DNA of 64,000 nucleotides from Diadophis punctatus similis (GCA_023053685.1 JALIGW010000016.1:4472001-4536000); one strand, 5' to 3'; positions 10,976-23,430 are shown, counted from the first letter of the stretch. The notes: a model not told the origin generated them from the sequence alone. Translations and numbers: made by a program.

Positions 10976-11511
10976 ATTTATCACATGTCAGATTTGATTC
11001 AGAAGAAATGATATCTTTTGTATATTTTTGGGATAGTAATCATCTCTTAATTCAGTCATATAGACTTGCCTACCTAGAGTAAATTCCACTAACCATGATA
11101 CTTTTTCTGAAGAAAGTATAAGATTGGGTATAAAAAATGAAAACAGGGGAAACAGAAATGAAATCCTCTGAAATTTAGTCAGCAGGACTGAAAAAAGAAT
11201 CTGGAATTAATCAAGTTAATGACATTTTGTATAGGAGGGTTTTTTGTCAAATTGACATGAATAAAATACAATATATTGTCTAATTTTAACTGGGAGTATT
11301 TGAGAGTAGGAATCATTGAAGTTCTGAATAATCTTTAAGGCAGTAAGATTGTGTAATTTTTGATGTGTTAGTAAAATATAAAAATAAAGTGAATAATCTA
11401 TTCATAGGTCTTACAATATTAGCATGTTACATTTATAATGTTAGAAGTACTAATTTACATTATGGAATTAACTGAATTGGACGTTTTTCTAATTCAGGAT
11501 GGTTCTTTTAA
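10976..11511. other. Intron sequence, nothing recognised
   Basis: AT-rich unique sequence without recognisable repeat or gene. Confidence 0.5.
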
Positions 11512-11519
11512 GTTTAAAG

Positions 11520-11653
11520 CAGTGTTTTTCAAACTTGGTAAATTTAAGATGTGTCAACTTCAATTCCCAGAATTCCCCAGCCATCCTGGTAGCTGAATAA
11601 ATCTGGGCGTTGAAGTTCACACATCTTAAAGATGCCAAGTGTGAAAATCACTG
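11520..11653. mobile_element. hAT hairpin MITE, 134 bp
   Basis: CAGTGTTTTTCAAACTTGG ... CCAAGTGTGAAAATCACTG. Imperfect TSD gtttaaag / ttttaaac (6 of 8). Same family as 10253 but more diverged, so older. Confidence 0.8.
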
Positions 11654-11889
11654 TTTTAAACTAAAGAGGGTTGAGGATCTTTCTCCCAAAGACTTTGGCA
11701 ATATGGTTCTTAGTCATTGTGCTTTCCAGGGTTAAGAAACTAGAACTAGAGCTGGTAATGAAGATTCATGACTTTAACAGAATAATGGAAGGAACAATGG
11801 AGATCTTCTAGTCTAACCCCCTGCTCAAGCAGGAGACTCTATAACATTGCAAATGTTTATCTTTAAGAAGAGAGTGTCCAATCTCTTAA

Positions 11890-12104
11890 TGTCTATGGAA
11901 ATTCTCAGTCATCCAGGTTATGGTTGTCCCAAAGGTGCTTTTTTCAAGAGGCAACTGGACTTTCAGGTTGCAATGTTGTAGGTGACAGAATTGATGCTGC
12001 TGACAATTGGTCTTAGTGGAGTTTCCTCTTTGTGGATTTTGGGGAGTCCATATATGCATGGGGTGGCTTCCCCAAGGTAAAGACGGTTCCCCAAGGTAAA
12101 GTGT
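11890..12104 (-). mobile_element. Unassigned insertion inside the CR1 copy
   Basis: This block interrupts the CR1 3' region. CR1 sequence before it (gtgtccaatctcttaatg) and after it (cacccataacttctggaggc) is continuous in the homologous part of the CR1 copy at 43067-43400. The text includes ggaaattctcagtcatccagg and aaggtgcttttttcaagagg, a module I associate with Penelope-like or other reptile repeats from memory, not proven here. Confidence 0.45.
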
Positions 12105-12342
12105 TGTAGCACCCATAACTTCTGGAGGCAAGTTGTTCCACAGATTAATTGTTGTAACTGTCAGGAAATTTCTCCTTAGTTCTAGGTTGATTCTCTCCTT
12201 GATTAGTTTGCATCCATTGCTTCTTGTTCTGCCCTCAGGTGCTTTGGAGAATAGCTTGACTCCATCTTCTTTGTGGCAGCCCCTGAGATATTGGAACACT
12301 GCTATCATGTCATCCCTCGTCCTGCTTTTCATTAAACTAGAC

Positions 12343-13501
12343 CGGGGTCAGCAACCTGTGGCTCTGGAGCTGCATGTGGCTCTTTGACCCCTCTGCTGTG
12401 GCTTCCTGCCGAAGCGGTAAACTTATTCTGCAGTTCAGCGATGATGGAAAGGAGGAAGGGCCCGCAGTGCCCAGCAGCGGCTTTAAACCTTGCACGGGGA
12501 CTTTTGCTGCCCAGAGGACACTTTTCAATCAATGCTGCCAGCGGCACTGCTCCACTGGAGGAGTACAGAAGCTCAGGGCAGCGGGAAAAGGGGGCTGGCT
12601 CCATCAAACCTCACACGCCCACCCCAGGGGTCAGGCTTAGAGAAATCCAGAGCGCCCTCGCCAAAGACGCTTGCCCGTCAGCCGGTCAACCCACCAGCCC
12701 CACACACCTTTGCTGTGCTTTGGCCAAGCCCAGCCACTCGCTTGAGGAGGGTCTCCCCACTCGTGTGCACCCTCCCGGCCCCACCACAGCTGGCCAGGGG
12801 GGGTCGCATGAGGAGAAGGAGGAGGAGGGTCATCTTTGGGGAAGCCTCCGCCATGGCTCGCGCTCACTCCTCAGCCAGCCTGGATTTCCAAAAAGTTGCC
12901 AAGAAGAAAGAAAAGGAGAGCTCTCCAGGTCAGCCCAGCCTCAGCTTTCTGTGAGAGTGAGAAGAGACAGAGAGAGAGAGAGAGATACAGAGAGAGAGAG
13001 AGAAAGAGGGAGGGAGGGAGGGAGGGAGGAGAGAGGGAGAGGGAGAAAGAGATGGAGGGAGGGAGAGGGAAGAGAGAGGGAAGGAGAGAGAGAAGAGAGT
13101 GAGGGAGAAAGAGAGACGGAGAGAGGAGAGGGAGAGAGGAGAGAAAGAGGGAGGGAGAGGAGAGAGAGAGAGAGAGAAAGAGGGAGGGGGAGAGAGGAGG
13201 GGGAGAGGGAGACAGAGAGGGAGAGAAAAAGGTGAACAACACAAAAACACAAAAAGGTGTGGCAAGAGGTGGCTGGGAGGGGAGGGGTGAGGTGGGGCCA
13301 GGCGGGGCAAATAATTTAACCTGTTCTCTGCCCTAATGACCGGCTGGGTAGGCGTAGCTGGGGGGGTCATGTGACTGGGTGGGACTGAGTGACGTCGAGT
13401 TGGCCACGCCCACCCAGTCACACCGGTTGTTAAATTATTGGCTCCTGGTGTTTTCTTTTCTGTGGGAAACGGATCCAAATGGCTCTTTGAATGATGAACT
13501 G
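12343..13501. mobile_element. Charlie-like hAT element, about 1.16 kb, inside CR1
   Basis: The left end gggtcagcaacctgtggctc is typical of Charlie-type hATs, and ggctctttga recurs near both ends. The flanking CR1 carries aactagac at 12335-12342 and 13502-13509, a perfect 8-bp TSD, and CR1 reads on across it. The interior includes a GC-rich part (12480-12870) and a 270-bp purine microsatellite. The frames at 12384-13235 are not transposase. Confidence 0.85.
12965..13230 (+). repeat. Polypurine GA/GGGA microsatellite
   Basis: Purine-only + strand of GA, GGGA and GGAA units with rare interruptions. It lies inside the hAT element at 12343-13501. Confidence 0.95.
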
Positions 13502-13960
13502 AACTAGACAGATCCAATTCCTGTAACCATTCTTCATATGTGTTAGCCTCCTGTCCCCTAATCATCTTTGTTGCTCTTTTCTGTACTCTTTCTAGAGTCT
13601 CAACATCTTTTTTATATTGTGGCGACCAAAACTAGATGCAATATTCCAAGAATGGTCTTACCAAGGCATTATAAAGTAATACTAATACTGCATGTGATCT
13701 TGATTCGATCCCTCCGTTAATGCAGTCCAGGACTGTGTTGGCTTTTTTGGCAGCTGCAGCACCCTGCTGGCTCATATTTAAGTGATTATCCGCTAGGACT
13801 CCAAGATCCCCCTCTCAGTTGCTGCTATTGGGCCAGATATCATCTATTCTGTACCTGTTCATTTGGTTTTCCCTTGCCTAAATGTAGAATCTTACTTTTC
13901 TCAACATCGAATTTCATTTTCACAGACTTTACAAATCAGATTTTTAATTCAGTTTGGAAT

Positions 13961-14875
13961 AGTAAATCTCACAGTTGTAACTGAATTTGATACGATTTAC
14001 TTCTTGAGCTAATTTATATAAAATAAGGTTATTTGATTCTCTTAAGATCTGCAGCTCTCCATCAAAAACACTTAAGTGTATTCATACTAAATAATTGATT
14101 GTATATAATGGGAATAAATTTTGTGCTTACAAGCTTCCTCCTTGCTTTTCTTTCCATTGTGAATTTGTTTGGTTTATTACAATTTGTTCAGATCCTCTGA
14201 AACAGGAAATGCTTTCAAAACAAAGGTTTGGAAAGGATACAAGATTTAGAGCCCCCACAGGCTCATGGAACTAGTTTTAAGGATCTTTGAGTAATGGTTC
14301 TGCTGAAATCTGCCTGGCGTTTTCTCAAAGAGATAAAAATAATGACAGTTTCTTTTAAAACTTATTCCTGGCCAGTTGACCAGCAACCAAAACAGCAGTG
14401 CATTACAGAAACTATTGTCAAACATATCTTTATTCCACATTGGAAAAGGCTATCACAATCTTAAAAGGAAATTGTTGAATTGAAGGGAGCAGCCAATGTC
14501 AGTGAGGAAAAACCCAAAAACCTAAATTATCCCCAGATAATAATTTTCAAGGCGATTCAAAACTTGTTCTAAATGGGCAAGCAGTTGTTTTGCATTGGAC
14601 CTTACATTCATGCAACTTAGACTTCAAATGTAATTGTTTTGATAAGAGGAAAAATAATCCTATTTTAATGTAATATTAAATTTGTATTCATAGATGAAAT
14701 TTCTATATGTGGTATAGGAACACTTATCAGCTGAAGGGAGCAAAATATTTATGTCTGCTTCTACTGTGATCAATACTGCTTGATTATTAACTTCCGGCTG
14801 ACATCGCGGCAATATCAGACGCAGGGAACGGGTCTCCGCTTCCCCTGCGCTGAGTTCTCCCTGTTTGTTTCTTTC
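13961..14875. other. Intron sequence, nothing recognised
   Basis: AT-rich unique sequence. A short CpG-containing patch occurs at 14793-14850. No gene or repeat family recognised. Confidence 0.45.
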
Positions 14876-14879
14876 TTTC

Positions 14880-14958
14880 ATACCTAAGACGGGACTAGAA
14901 CTTACAGTCTCCTGATTTCTAGACCAGCACCCTAACCACTAGACCAAACTGTCTGGTT
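14880..14958 (-). mobile_element. tRNA-derived SINE head fragment
   Basis: tacctaagacgggactagaa and ctagaccagcaccctaacca match, reversed, the head of the CORE-SINE-like copies at 54235-54310 and 55262. Only the head is present. Confidence 0.5.
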
Positions 14959-15287
14959 GGTACCAATTCCTACTCAGCTAAGAAAGAGAAGCTGGAAGAA
15001 TCTACCTCAGCTAGTTTTGCTCTCTCACTTTTCATCATATGGTTTTCTTTGTTTCTGGTTAATTCTTCTCCCTTTGTAAAGAAAAAAGTGACTATTTTTG
15101 TTTTGGATGAGACAGGTTGGGTGCAAAATGGGGAGCAAGTCACAAGTCAAACCACATCCAAACCCAAAAGAGTCACATTTTGAAACAAATCAAAATAGGC
15201 ATGACTTTTACAAAAGGGCAAGTTTCCTTATCATCCCCTAGGTCAGTGTCTTCCACCTCTCTATAATTTTACTTTCTTGTTAGATTA

Positions 15288-16060
15288 CAGGTAGTCCTTG
15301 CCCTGTAACCGTGATGGCGAACCTGTGGCATGCGTGCCAGAGGTGGCACGCAGAGCCTTCTCTGTGGGCACACACACCATCACCAGCTGCTCTTCTGGTG
15401 CTGGTCAGCTGGTCTTTGTGGGCACCAGAGTGCCGAAAAATGGCCCAAAACCAGGGCATTTTTGGGGGGCGTTTTCTGGGATGTTTTCAGGGCATTTTGG
15501 GGGCGTTTTCAGGGTGTTTTTCAGACCATTTTCTGGGCCAAAGACGGCCTGAAAAATGACCTGAAAATGGCCCCCCAAATGGCCCCAAAACAGGCATGCG
15601 CTCACCAGCCAGCTGGTCTTCGGGTTTCCGGTGCTCCGGTGCACACACATGCACATGCATGCACGCACGTTCCGGTTTAGGCACTCTGTACCGAAAAGGT
15701 TCGCCATCACTGCCCTATAACCATTTGTTTAGGAACAGTGGTACTGGAAAAAGTGACTTATGACCTGTCCCCATATTTATGACTGTCACAGCATCCTCAG
15801 GATCACATGATTAAACTTTGGGCAGTTGGCCACCAGCATGTATTTATGATGGTTGAAGCTTCCTGGAGTCATGTCATCAGCGTTTGTGACCTTTCCAGCT
15901 GGCTTCCAAGAAGTCAGTGGGGGAAGTCAGATTCACTTAATAACCGCACTGATTTGCTTAATAACCATGGCAAAAAAAGGTCATAAAATCAGGCACAACT
16001 CACTTAACAACTGTCTTGCTTAGCGATGGAAATTCTGGTCCCAGTTGTGGTTGTCAAGTC
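15288..16060. mobile_element. Tigger-like element split by a hAT MITE
   Basis: Starts caggtagtccttg after TA (15286-15287) and resumes after the hAT insertion at 15713. The body contains Tigger-like motifs shared with 36076, in the opposite order (ttaataaccatggcaaaa, cacttaacaactgtcttgctt). The right terminus is degraded (ttgtcaagtc). Noncoding. Confidence 0.65.
15309..15712. mobile_element. hAT MITE, CAGTGATGGCGAACC family, nested
   Basis: Starts ccGTGATGGCGAACC and ends GGTTCGCCATCACTG. The TSD ccctgtaa / ccctataa (15301-15308, 15713-15720) matches at 7 of 8. The interior differs from 5669: it carries repeated ttttcagggcatttt/aaaatg blocks in both orientations. Younger than the Tigger-like host. 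Confidence 0.9.
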
Positions 16061-17265
16061 AAGAAATAACTCTGCTAACTTCAGTGCGCAAAATGTAATA
16101 GGTAAATTGGGTTTCATTTATAGTTGGAAAAGAACTAATACAAAAAAAACCTAATACAAATACAAACTACCTACTTAAACAGTTTTATCCCCCCTCTGTT
16201 GCTGTGTAGCACAGTTCAGAGGAGAAAAGGTAGCTATATTTATTGCTTTCTGTATATGCTTGCTCTGGAATAAATCCAGTATGTTTCATATCCAAATAAT
16301 TGTGTGTGTAAGACAGCTATTCCCAGTTTTCCATGAGGGTGGCCCTCAACCTCTGGGAAGTTGGCTGACATGGAACATGTAGAAGATGGGAAATGTTGAT
16401 AAAAAGGGATGAATATTCTATATTGTGGGGGAAAAGGTATATTTAGGATTGGCATTTTCAGCATTTTACAAGTATATCCTGATCTTAAGTATGCTTACTC
16501 AGAAGTAAATTCCCATCAATTGCAATGAGAGTATTTCCGGATAGTGGTCCTTAGCACTGCTACCTAATACATACCCTTCCCCCCCCCATGACCGTAATTG
16601 CTAATGGATTAAAATGTAACATTACCTCCCAAGAGCTGTGCAGATCAATGCCAGGATGGTTGAGGCATTTCAGTGTACCTTGGAAGGGGAAATAACCCTG
16701 ACCTAAGTAATATTACACTCAATAACATTGCTTAAAGATTCTACTCTTCCAACTTTTGAGTTATTGACATTGACATTTTAATGTGTACTAGCCAAACCGT
16801 GACCAACTGGGTCATCATTTCAGAGACATTTCCTTGCCTAAACAGAGAAACAGAATGACCATGCGCCAAAAAAATAAATAAATAGTGGGAACAGAAGCAA
16901 TTTTTAACTTCCTGCTGGCTTCCCCATTGACTTTCCTTCTAAGAAGCTGGCAGGCAGTGTTGGAAATGACAATCTCCAGTCCACTAGTCGCTCCAGTGCG
17001 ACTAGTAAATGCAGTCTCTTTTTGGTCAGAAGTTGGTGAATGTGAACTTTTCTTCAAAGAGATCCTGTTCCCTAGCTTTCTAGCTGCGCTTCGCATTGGC
17101 TGTTCATGCCTGTCAGCAGCTATGGAAAAGGCAAAGATGTGTGGTGGGCCAGGGAGAAGGCCCAGGTCTCCAGGCCCACAACAGGTTTCCATGTGCCAGT
17201 CGGTCTCCCAGGGTCTCCCACACCACATTTGAATCAGAATTGGAGATTCTCAGGATTATAAAAGA
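16061..17265. other. Intron sequence, no confident feature
   Basis: Mixed composition. Overlapping frames on both strands at 16815-17232 (137 and 115 codons) resemble nothing I know and sit opposite each other, so they are probably chance or an unrecognised repeat. Confidence 0.45.
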
Positions 17266-17269
17266 GATG

Positions 17270-17535
17270 GAAGGGTCAATTTATTTTCCAAATCACCAGA
17301 AGGCATGACAAGAAACAAGGGATGGAAACTATTCAAGGAGAGAAGCAACCTGGAATTAAGGAGAAACTTCCTAACAGTGAGGTCAATTAACCAGCTTGCC
17401 TTCAGAAGTTGTGGATGCTTCATCACTGGAGGTTTTTAAGAAGAGACTGCACAGTCATTTGTCTGAAATGGCATAGAGCTGGACTAGAAGACCTCCAAGG
17501 TCCCTTCCAGTTCTATTCTGATTGATTGATTGATA
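17270..17535 (+). mobile_element. CR1 LINE 3' end, 5'-truncated
   Basis: aaggagagaagcaacctgga, taaggagaaacttcc and ctggactagaagacctccaagg match the 3' end of the CR1 copy at 43150-43410. It finishes in a GATT-type tandem tail (about 17518-17534), as expected for CR1 insertions. Noncoding. Confidence 0.85.
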
Positions 17536-20120
17536 TTATGGCTGATGCTATAATGGGTTGGATTTTATACTACTTTGTGGAGTAACTGTGATATGTAACA
17601 TACAGTATGTGGGTAATAGAATGGGAACTGGGGAAATATTTACATTATAACTATGACATGCATATTTCTTACACGCACACACACTTGTTATCCATCCCAA
17701 AATGGCAAGAAATTATTCCATCACTTTTCAGAATGTGTGATTTAGTTAGGTATCAAAGACCTATAAAAGGGACTCAAGGACTATATGTCTTCTTTTGGCA
17801 TCTCAATTTAAAGTGATCACACTTTCAGCCTCAGAAATAATTTTCTGACAAGGGATTACAGTATTAAATCCTATAATACAAAAACATCCTATGGATACTT
17901 TTTGTAAAATAATTTTGGTGGTGGATCAATTCATTATATGCCTACTTTAGTACCTGGATGGAATAAAGAATTAAACATTGCTAGAGAATGAGATGAGATG
18001 TTAGTATCAATACCCAGATCTTTAATAGATTATATATTATTTATTTATTGGACTCTGTTGCATGTATGTAGAAAATACTTGAGTAAATATTTGTTGGAGG
18101 AACAGTGCCTTCTCTAAACTTATTTTTCTACAGAGTACTATAATTGCTATATTTGTGGGGAAAGTTGCATTAAATTAACTCTGAGACAGGATTTAATATT
18201 TTCAGATGTGTGTATTGTTTTGAATCCTATCTTATGGAAGTTGATATTTCAACAAAGATTGTGGATTCTCCCTGCCCTATTTATAGTTTAAAATACTTAT
18301 TCTTCAGAGTTGGAAAGATAAATATTCAGCTATTCAATGAATCATTTTTGGTATAGCTTAGCTATGAAAGATGATAATGAAATATGCTACTATTCACTAA
18401 AATGCTTATGTAGAACTTTACTTATGAATATATACCCTTGGTATTTTTGCTCCTTATATGTAGTTTTTCTTCTTCTTTTTTCTTTTCTTCTGTCTTCTTT
18501 TCTTCTTTTGTTATAATTTGTGTAAAGTTTATTGTTGTTGTTTTGTCTTGTACTCAGTAAAAGCCAAAAACAGTTTTAAATGTAGCTGTGGATCAGACTT
18601 TGCCTTTGCTACAAAGATGTGTAAAGAATAGAATTAACTGATTACATTTTTGTTAATTGGAAGTTTCAAAAATATTTGATGGTTGTTTAAAAAGCCATTT
18701 TTCTTCTTTTTGCACTGGTGTTAGGTTCAATTGTGCAATGCATATATTCTAAAATGTTCACACTAACACATCCTTATGATGATTGTTACTCTAAAAAATA
18801 ATGTGCCATATTCATACTGTAAAAATATGCAGTGTGAAATAGCTAAAGCATCTTTTTTCCCTTTAAAACCAATGAGGTATCTTGACCAAATTGTGGGGTT
18901 CCATATGAAGAGTTAATTATTAGCTCAATTCACAGCTATACTTTGTGGAATAAGATGAATAAAACATTTGCGGCTTTTAAATGTAAGTTGAAAAATAGTC
19001 CAGATTTTAACAGGCACATTAGGTTTACAAGCTCTTCATCCTCTTTTATGGAGGAGAAGATTAAATGAAGAGAAGGACAGAGAGAAAAAGAGGAATGTTA
19101 GAGAGAAAATGGGTGTTTCATCGTTTGTTTCAAGTTTGCCTGTGTCTCCAACAGATCATCTTTGAAAGAAAGATGTCGACTAGTCTGTGTTAAGTATTAA
19201 TGTTAGATCGAAATGAAAAGTGCTGTTGAAATCTGGGATAGGATTTCAACCCAGTTCTTTTGATCTGACTGCCATTTTGACTCCTAGCAACCACAAAGGT
19301 AGATTTTCCCAGTGAAATCTAGATCTTTGTTACAACATTATTGGATCTAACAGTACTAAGAAACCAAGGTATGGTGGACACATTTCAGTCAATTCCAGCT
19401 GTAACTTACATATGTCTGAGAAATAATAGTCATTGCCAACTTTTTGCCTTCCAGAGAGCTAAGAACTTAGAATTTCTTAGCCAGCAAGTTCCATAGCTTT
19501 TGACTTTGCTGACTGAGGAATTTTGGGGGATTCTACATATGGAAGTTGGCAATGATATTATAAGACCTTTTCTATGACTTTCCAATGGGCTATTAAAACT
19601 TTCCCTCTTAGAAAGATTCTTGGACCGTGAGTTGTTTTAATTTGTTAGAAGCTGTCTGATTAAATCATTTTCAATGGCTGCCTATATTTTGCATTTTTTA
19701 TTCCATTCTTTTTATGTTTTATTGCTGCTATTAGTATTCTTATTTTTATAATAGCTATTGGCGGCTTTCATGAGTGTTTTAAATTAATGAATGTCATTAA
19801 ATAAACTGCATCATATCATTTTCCTGATGATAGCGTGCATCAGTTTATGGCCTTCTAGCCTAATCTCATGTGAACCCAGAGCGCACAAAAGGAAACCTTT
19901 ATGTGAATAATAGCAAAAGGATACTTTGCCTCAAAAGGTAGCACTTTGTATATACAGCCTAGCACATTTATAGGCATATTAGATTGTTAGTGCTTCTTTC
20001 CTTAGAATTGTACAGAATTTTTCTCTTCAAATTCTGTACTACAGTGTGTACTCAGCAAGAATGTACGTTTCATTATACCGCAAAATACCTAGATGAAACA
20101 ACTCATACTGGTAAGTAAAG
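17536..20120. other. Mostly unique AT-rich intron
   Basis: No gene recognised. One old inverted repeat, attgccaactt ... aagttggcaat, frames 19431-19552 and is probably a decayed hairpin MITE. The rest shows no repeat I can name. Confidence 0.5.
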
Positions 20121-20128
20121 ATCCATAT

Positions 20129-20436
20129 CAGTGGTGAAATCCAATTTTTTTTACTACCAGTTCTGTGGGTATGGCTTGATGGGAGTGGTGTGGCTTGGTG
20201 GGCGTGGTTTGGTGGGCGTGGCAGGGGAAGGATACTGCAAAATCTCCATTCCCACCCCTCTCCAGGGGAAGGATACTGCAAAATCTCCATTCCTACCCCT
20301 CTCTGGGGCCAGCCAGAGGTGGTATTTGCCGGTTCTCTGAACTACTCAAAATTTCCGCTACCGGTTCTCCGAACTACTCAAAATTTCCGCTACCGGTTCT
20401 CCAGAACCTGTTAGAACTTGCTGGATTTCACCCCTG
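20129..20436. mobile_element. hAT MITE, CAGTGGTGGGATTC family
   Basis: Starts CAGTGGTGAAATCC and ends GGATTTCACCCCTG, with TSD atccatat / acccatat (7 of 8) at 20121-20128 and 20437-20444. The interior tandemly repeats ggggaaggatactgcaaaat and gttctccgaactactcaaaa. Same family as 35704 and 54325. Confidence 0.9.
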
Positions 20437-20444
20437 ACCCATAT

Positions 20445-21985
20445 ATAAGTCCCCATTTGACCATAAGACCAAACTGTATGACTTGGGGCCAGTTTCTCTA
20501 ATTTGAAAAGTTAGTGTTTGGACGATTAACAAAACCTGGTCTACAAAGGGCCCAGATACAGCGGCATTGTTATGGTGTGGGGGAATGACCTTGGGTGACA
20601 GGACAAAGGGATGTTCAAATAAAAGACAACTTCACCCACAGCAGGAATGTGGGCGATGCAAGAGGCTCAGAAGATACTCTCCCTAGTTTCTGGGGCTGTA
20701 AAGACAACATGGGCGGGGGAGAGATATACTTTCAGTCTTGCAGGATTCTGTTAATGTAATCTTATCACAGAATGGAATTAGCTCCTCTGGCCATGTTTCC
20801 TGTGAAGGCTGGCAGTTGTGTTTGAGGGTTGATTTAGGTGTGGCATGTGAAGACTTAATCAAACAAGCTATTAGATTTAGTCATGAATATTGCCTTGTTT
20901 ATTAACAGTCTCTTATAGGATATACAATATTGTTAAGTATCTATAGTTCATAATACTCATAACAAATCCGGTGACACTAGAACTGCCTATTATCTTTCAG
21001 GAAACATTAAAATAGTTTGAGTGAACTTACAGTTAATTCCCATCTTTAAGTTCCACTTAGTTCATCGGAACATAAACTATCTTCTACTTAATGTAAGTTT
21101 GATGCTTAGAACTCAAGAATGTCCGGTGTAATGTGACTGACTTCAGCAGTATTTAAGCATCTAAAGAGTTTGCTTAATACATTTGTAGTAAACAAGTCCT
21201 CAAATCAAGTCTTTGTGCAATTGTACAACATTATATTAAAGCAGCGTATGAGTAACGGCTCCTTGCTGAGAGTTAATTATAGGCAGTTTTCTGCTTGTAT
21301 AAAATGCTATTTACATTTGCGCACTAATAAGGAAAGGCTCCACAGGACGCAAAACAAGCAACGATAGCCTTTATTTTCCAGGCGATTGGATTCTCTCCTC
21401 CCCTTATACTTGGGCATTGCTGTCACTTCGTTTCCTGTCTAATGGCCTGAGTCAAGATGTCATAATATCCAAAATCAAATGTACCAGAAAATGTAGTAAA
21501 TTAAGGTCAAGCTATTGAGTGATAAACTGAATTTTAAACACCAGTAGCAAATGTTACAGCATAGTTATGGCTTGACTGCGGTGCAAAATCTACTGAAAGT
21601 GATTGAGGCCACCGGATCTTGTGCTGTTGATAGGAAGCCAGTGAAAGAGTGAAGAAATAATGTAGAGAAATAACAGGAACCATTAAGGATAGCAATGGTT
21701 TTGCAGTAGGATAACAGGAGTAAGTACCTTCCCCTCAGATTTCATAAGGGTAGATTTTTTTCATAGTGCACAAAAAGTGCTTTTTATCTAGAGTAGTACT
21801 TGAAACCCTAGTAGATCTATTCATCAGAGGTGAAAGATGGAAGGCATGATCATGTCATACCTATAACTCAATTATGTAAGTTCTTTCCAATTTATAAGTG
21901 TCTGTAAATGAGTCAGGAAGATAATCATTGTGTTCTAGGTATGATATGATCATGCCTTTCGGCAAAAAGTAAAAATGCTTTTACT
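20445..21985. other. Intron sequence with one foldback
   Basis: No gene recognised. It contains the inverted repeat at 21841-21959 listed separately. Confidence 0.5.
21841..21959. repeat. Inverted repeat with 22-bp arms
   Basis: aaggcatgatcatgtcatac (from 21841) is mirrored by the complement at 21937-21958 with one mismatch, and 74 bp separate the arms. It is not part of any family recognised here. It could be a tiny MITE or a structured RNA stem. Confidence 0.7.
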
Positions 21986-21993
21986 CTCTGTCC

Positions 21994-22130
21994 CAGGGGT
22001 GGGGAACGATGGGCCTTTAATGACTTGTGGACTTCAACTCTCAAAATTCCTGAGCCAGCCATGCTGGCTCAGGAATTCTGAAAGTTGCAGTCCGCAAGTC
22101 ATAAAGGAGCCATCGTTCCCCATTCTTCTG
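21994..22130. mobile_element. Hairpin MITE, diverged hAT-like family
   Basis: CAGGGGTGGGGAACGATGG with inverted right arm ccatcgttccccattcttctg, centred on gagccagccatgctggctc. No matching TSD could be read, so superfamily rests on the CAG terminus and likeness to hairpin copies. Confidence 0.7.
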
Positions 22131-22397
22131 ACTACTACTGTTGATGCCAATAGGCTTAGGTTTTTTTTAAAAAAAACTTGTTGTCAATTGCAATGGAAGT
22201 TCTATGAAAAGAACTTTGCTGAGCTACTTTTACATTAGCTAACTTTAAAACTATTTTGACAGCCTTGGCTGAGTTTTCCATTGTTTATTGCTACAGTTCT
22301 CTTAAATAAGTGCTAACGTAGTACATACATTTTGGTGGAAAATCCAGGGTGTTTGAAACTTTTCTGTGGGTTAGAGCTATAGCCTCTTTATCTACAG

Positions 22398-22744
22398 CCA
22401 GGGTTCTTAACCCATTTGTGCTGTGGATCTCCTTAAATCTGTGAAATCTTCAAAAGGTCGCTTCTCAGAAAAAAAAAATCTAAAAATGAATGCATAAAAT
22501 GAAGTAATTGTTGTATTACAAAGGAAATCAATTCATTTCAATACAGTTATTAACATATTGAAAAATAATGTTATAAATAATATTAAATAATATATAAATA
22601 GGTTACATAGTAATGCACGTGCTTCTCAATTTCAGTTAAATTTAGTTAAAATAAAGTTGCATTCCCCCCACCCCACCCCACCCAACTTCACAGACTCTCT
22701 GTAATCTCTCTTGAGGATCCCTGGAATCCTGTTAAGAACCCCTG
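22398..22744. mobile_element. Old Charlie-like hAT element
   Basis: Ends ccagggttcttaaccc and gttaagaacccctg form an inverted repeat. The body (aatgcataaaatgaagtaat, attacaaaggaaa) resembles an ancient amniote hAT MITE. The flanks atctacag / ttctagag match only 6 of 8, consistent with age. Confidence 0.7.
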
Positions 22745-22752
22745 TTCTAGAG

Positions 22753-23430
22753 ATTAAAAGGTAATCCCAGAGGGAAAAGGCCTACTCACCGCAATCAATG
22801 TCAGCTCTGGTCAATGATAGATTTTCCCTTTATCTCTATGTTTCCTAAGCTTCTTTCTCTGTTCTCTCCCCGTCCCCCACCTTCACTGCCCGGGCAGCAT
22901 CCAGCATTTCCTTGATTGTCTTTAGACAGGAAGGACCTGTGAGGCTAAAAACCTGCCATCTGTCTCCTTGTCTTTTGTCCTATATTAAATAAATCTAGTT
23001 GGAATTAAATTCTCCTGACTTGGATAGAAATTCCTACCCAGTATGCCTGCTTAGGATTTCTTCTTTAATTGAATTTGAGGAAATAGATGCAATTGATTTC
23101 TGGCACTTTGATCCTAAAAATGTTTGGGGAGATGGCTCTCTCTCATTAAAATTAATGGGCCTTCCTTCTTGGGCATAGTTTTTCCTTTGAGTCAGCAACC
23201 TAGTATCACATATGTAAGCAAAGCAATCCATCGCTTGCAATAACTCAACACAGTGCTTAAAAGCAACTACTATTCAATCTTGTGTTTCCTTCTAAGGATC
23301 ATTTCACGTAAGAAGTCTAAAGTGTGATCCTCTTGAAACTAATGTGAATGCGGTAAAACTGTTTATACTGTAAGCATGTGCATTATATAGGTATATTTAT
23401 CATTGTCCCCTTTGATCTTATGGGGATAAT
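22753..23430. other. Intron sequence, nothing recognised
   Basis: No gene or repeat family recognised. Confidence 0.45.

Larger units (their letters stand above)
11803..13960 (-). mobile_element. CR1 LINE, 3' part, interrupted by other elements
   Basis: The host LINE lies in two pieces. 12105-12342 translates on the minus strand to the CR1 ORF2 C-terminal segment ([22 protein letters not shown]), and 13502-13960 resumes the same element upstream (ttctttctagagtctcaacatc, caccctgctggctcatatttaa). 11803-11889 is the usual CR1 3' end (tagtctaaccccctgctcaagc). A hAT element (12343-13501) and an unassigned block (about 11890-12104) split it. No intact ORF2 remains. Confidence 0.8.

Noticed and set aside
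12384..13235. 283-codon frame on the + strand
   Set aside because: It starts in the hAT interior and runs into a GA microsatellite; no transposase motifs.
16815..17232. Opposed frames of 137 and 115 codons
   Set aside because: They overlap on opposite strands, with no known protein likeness.
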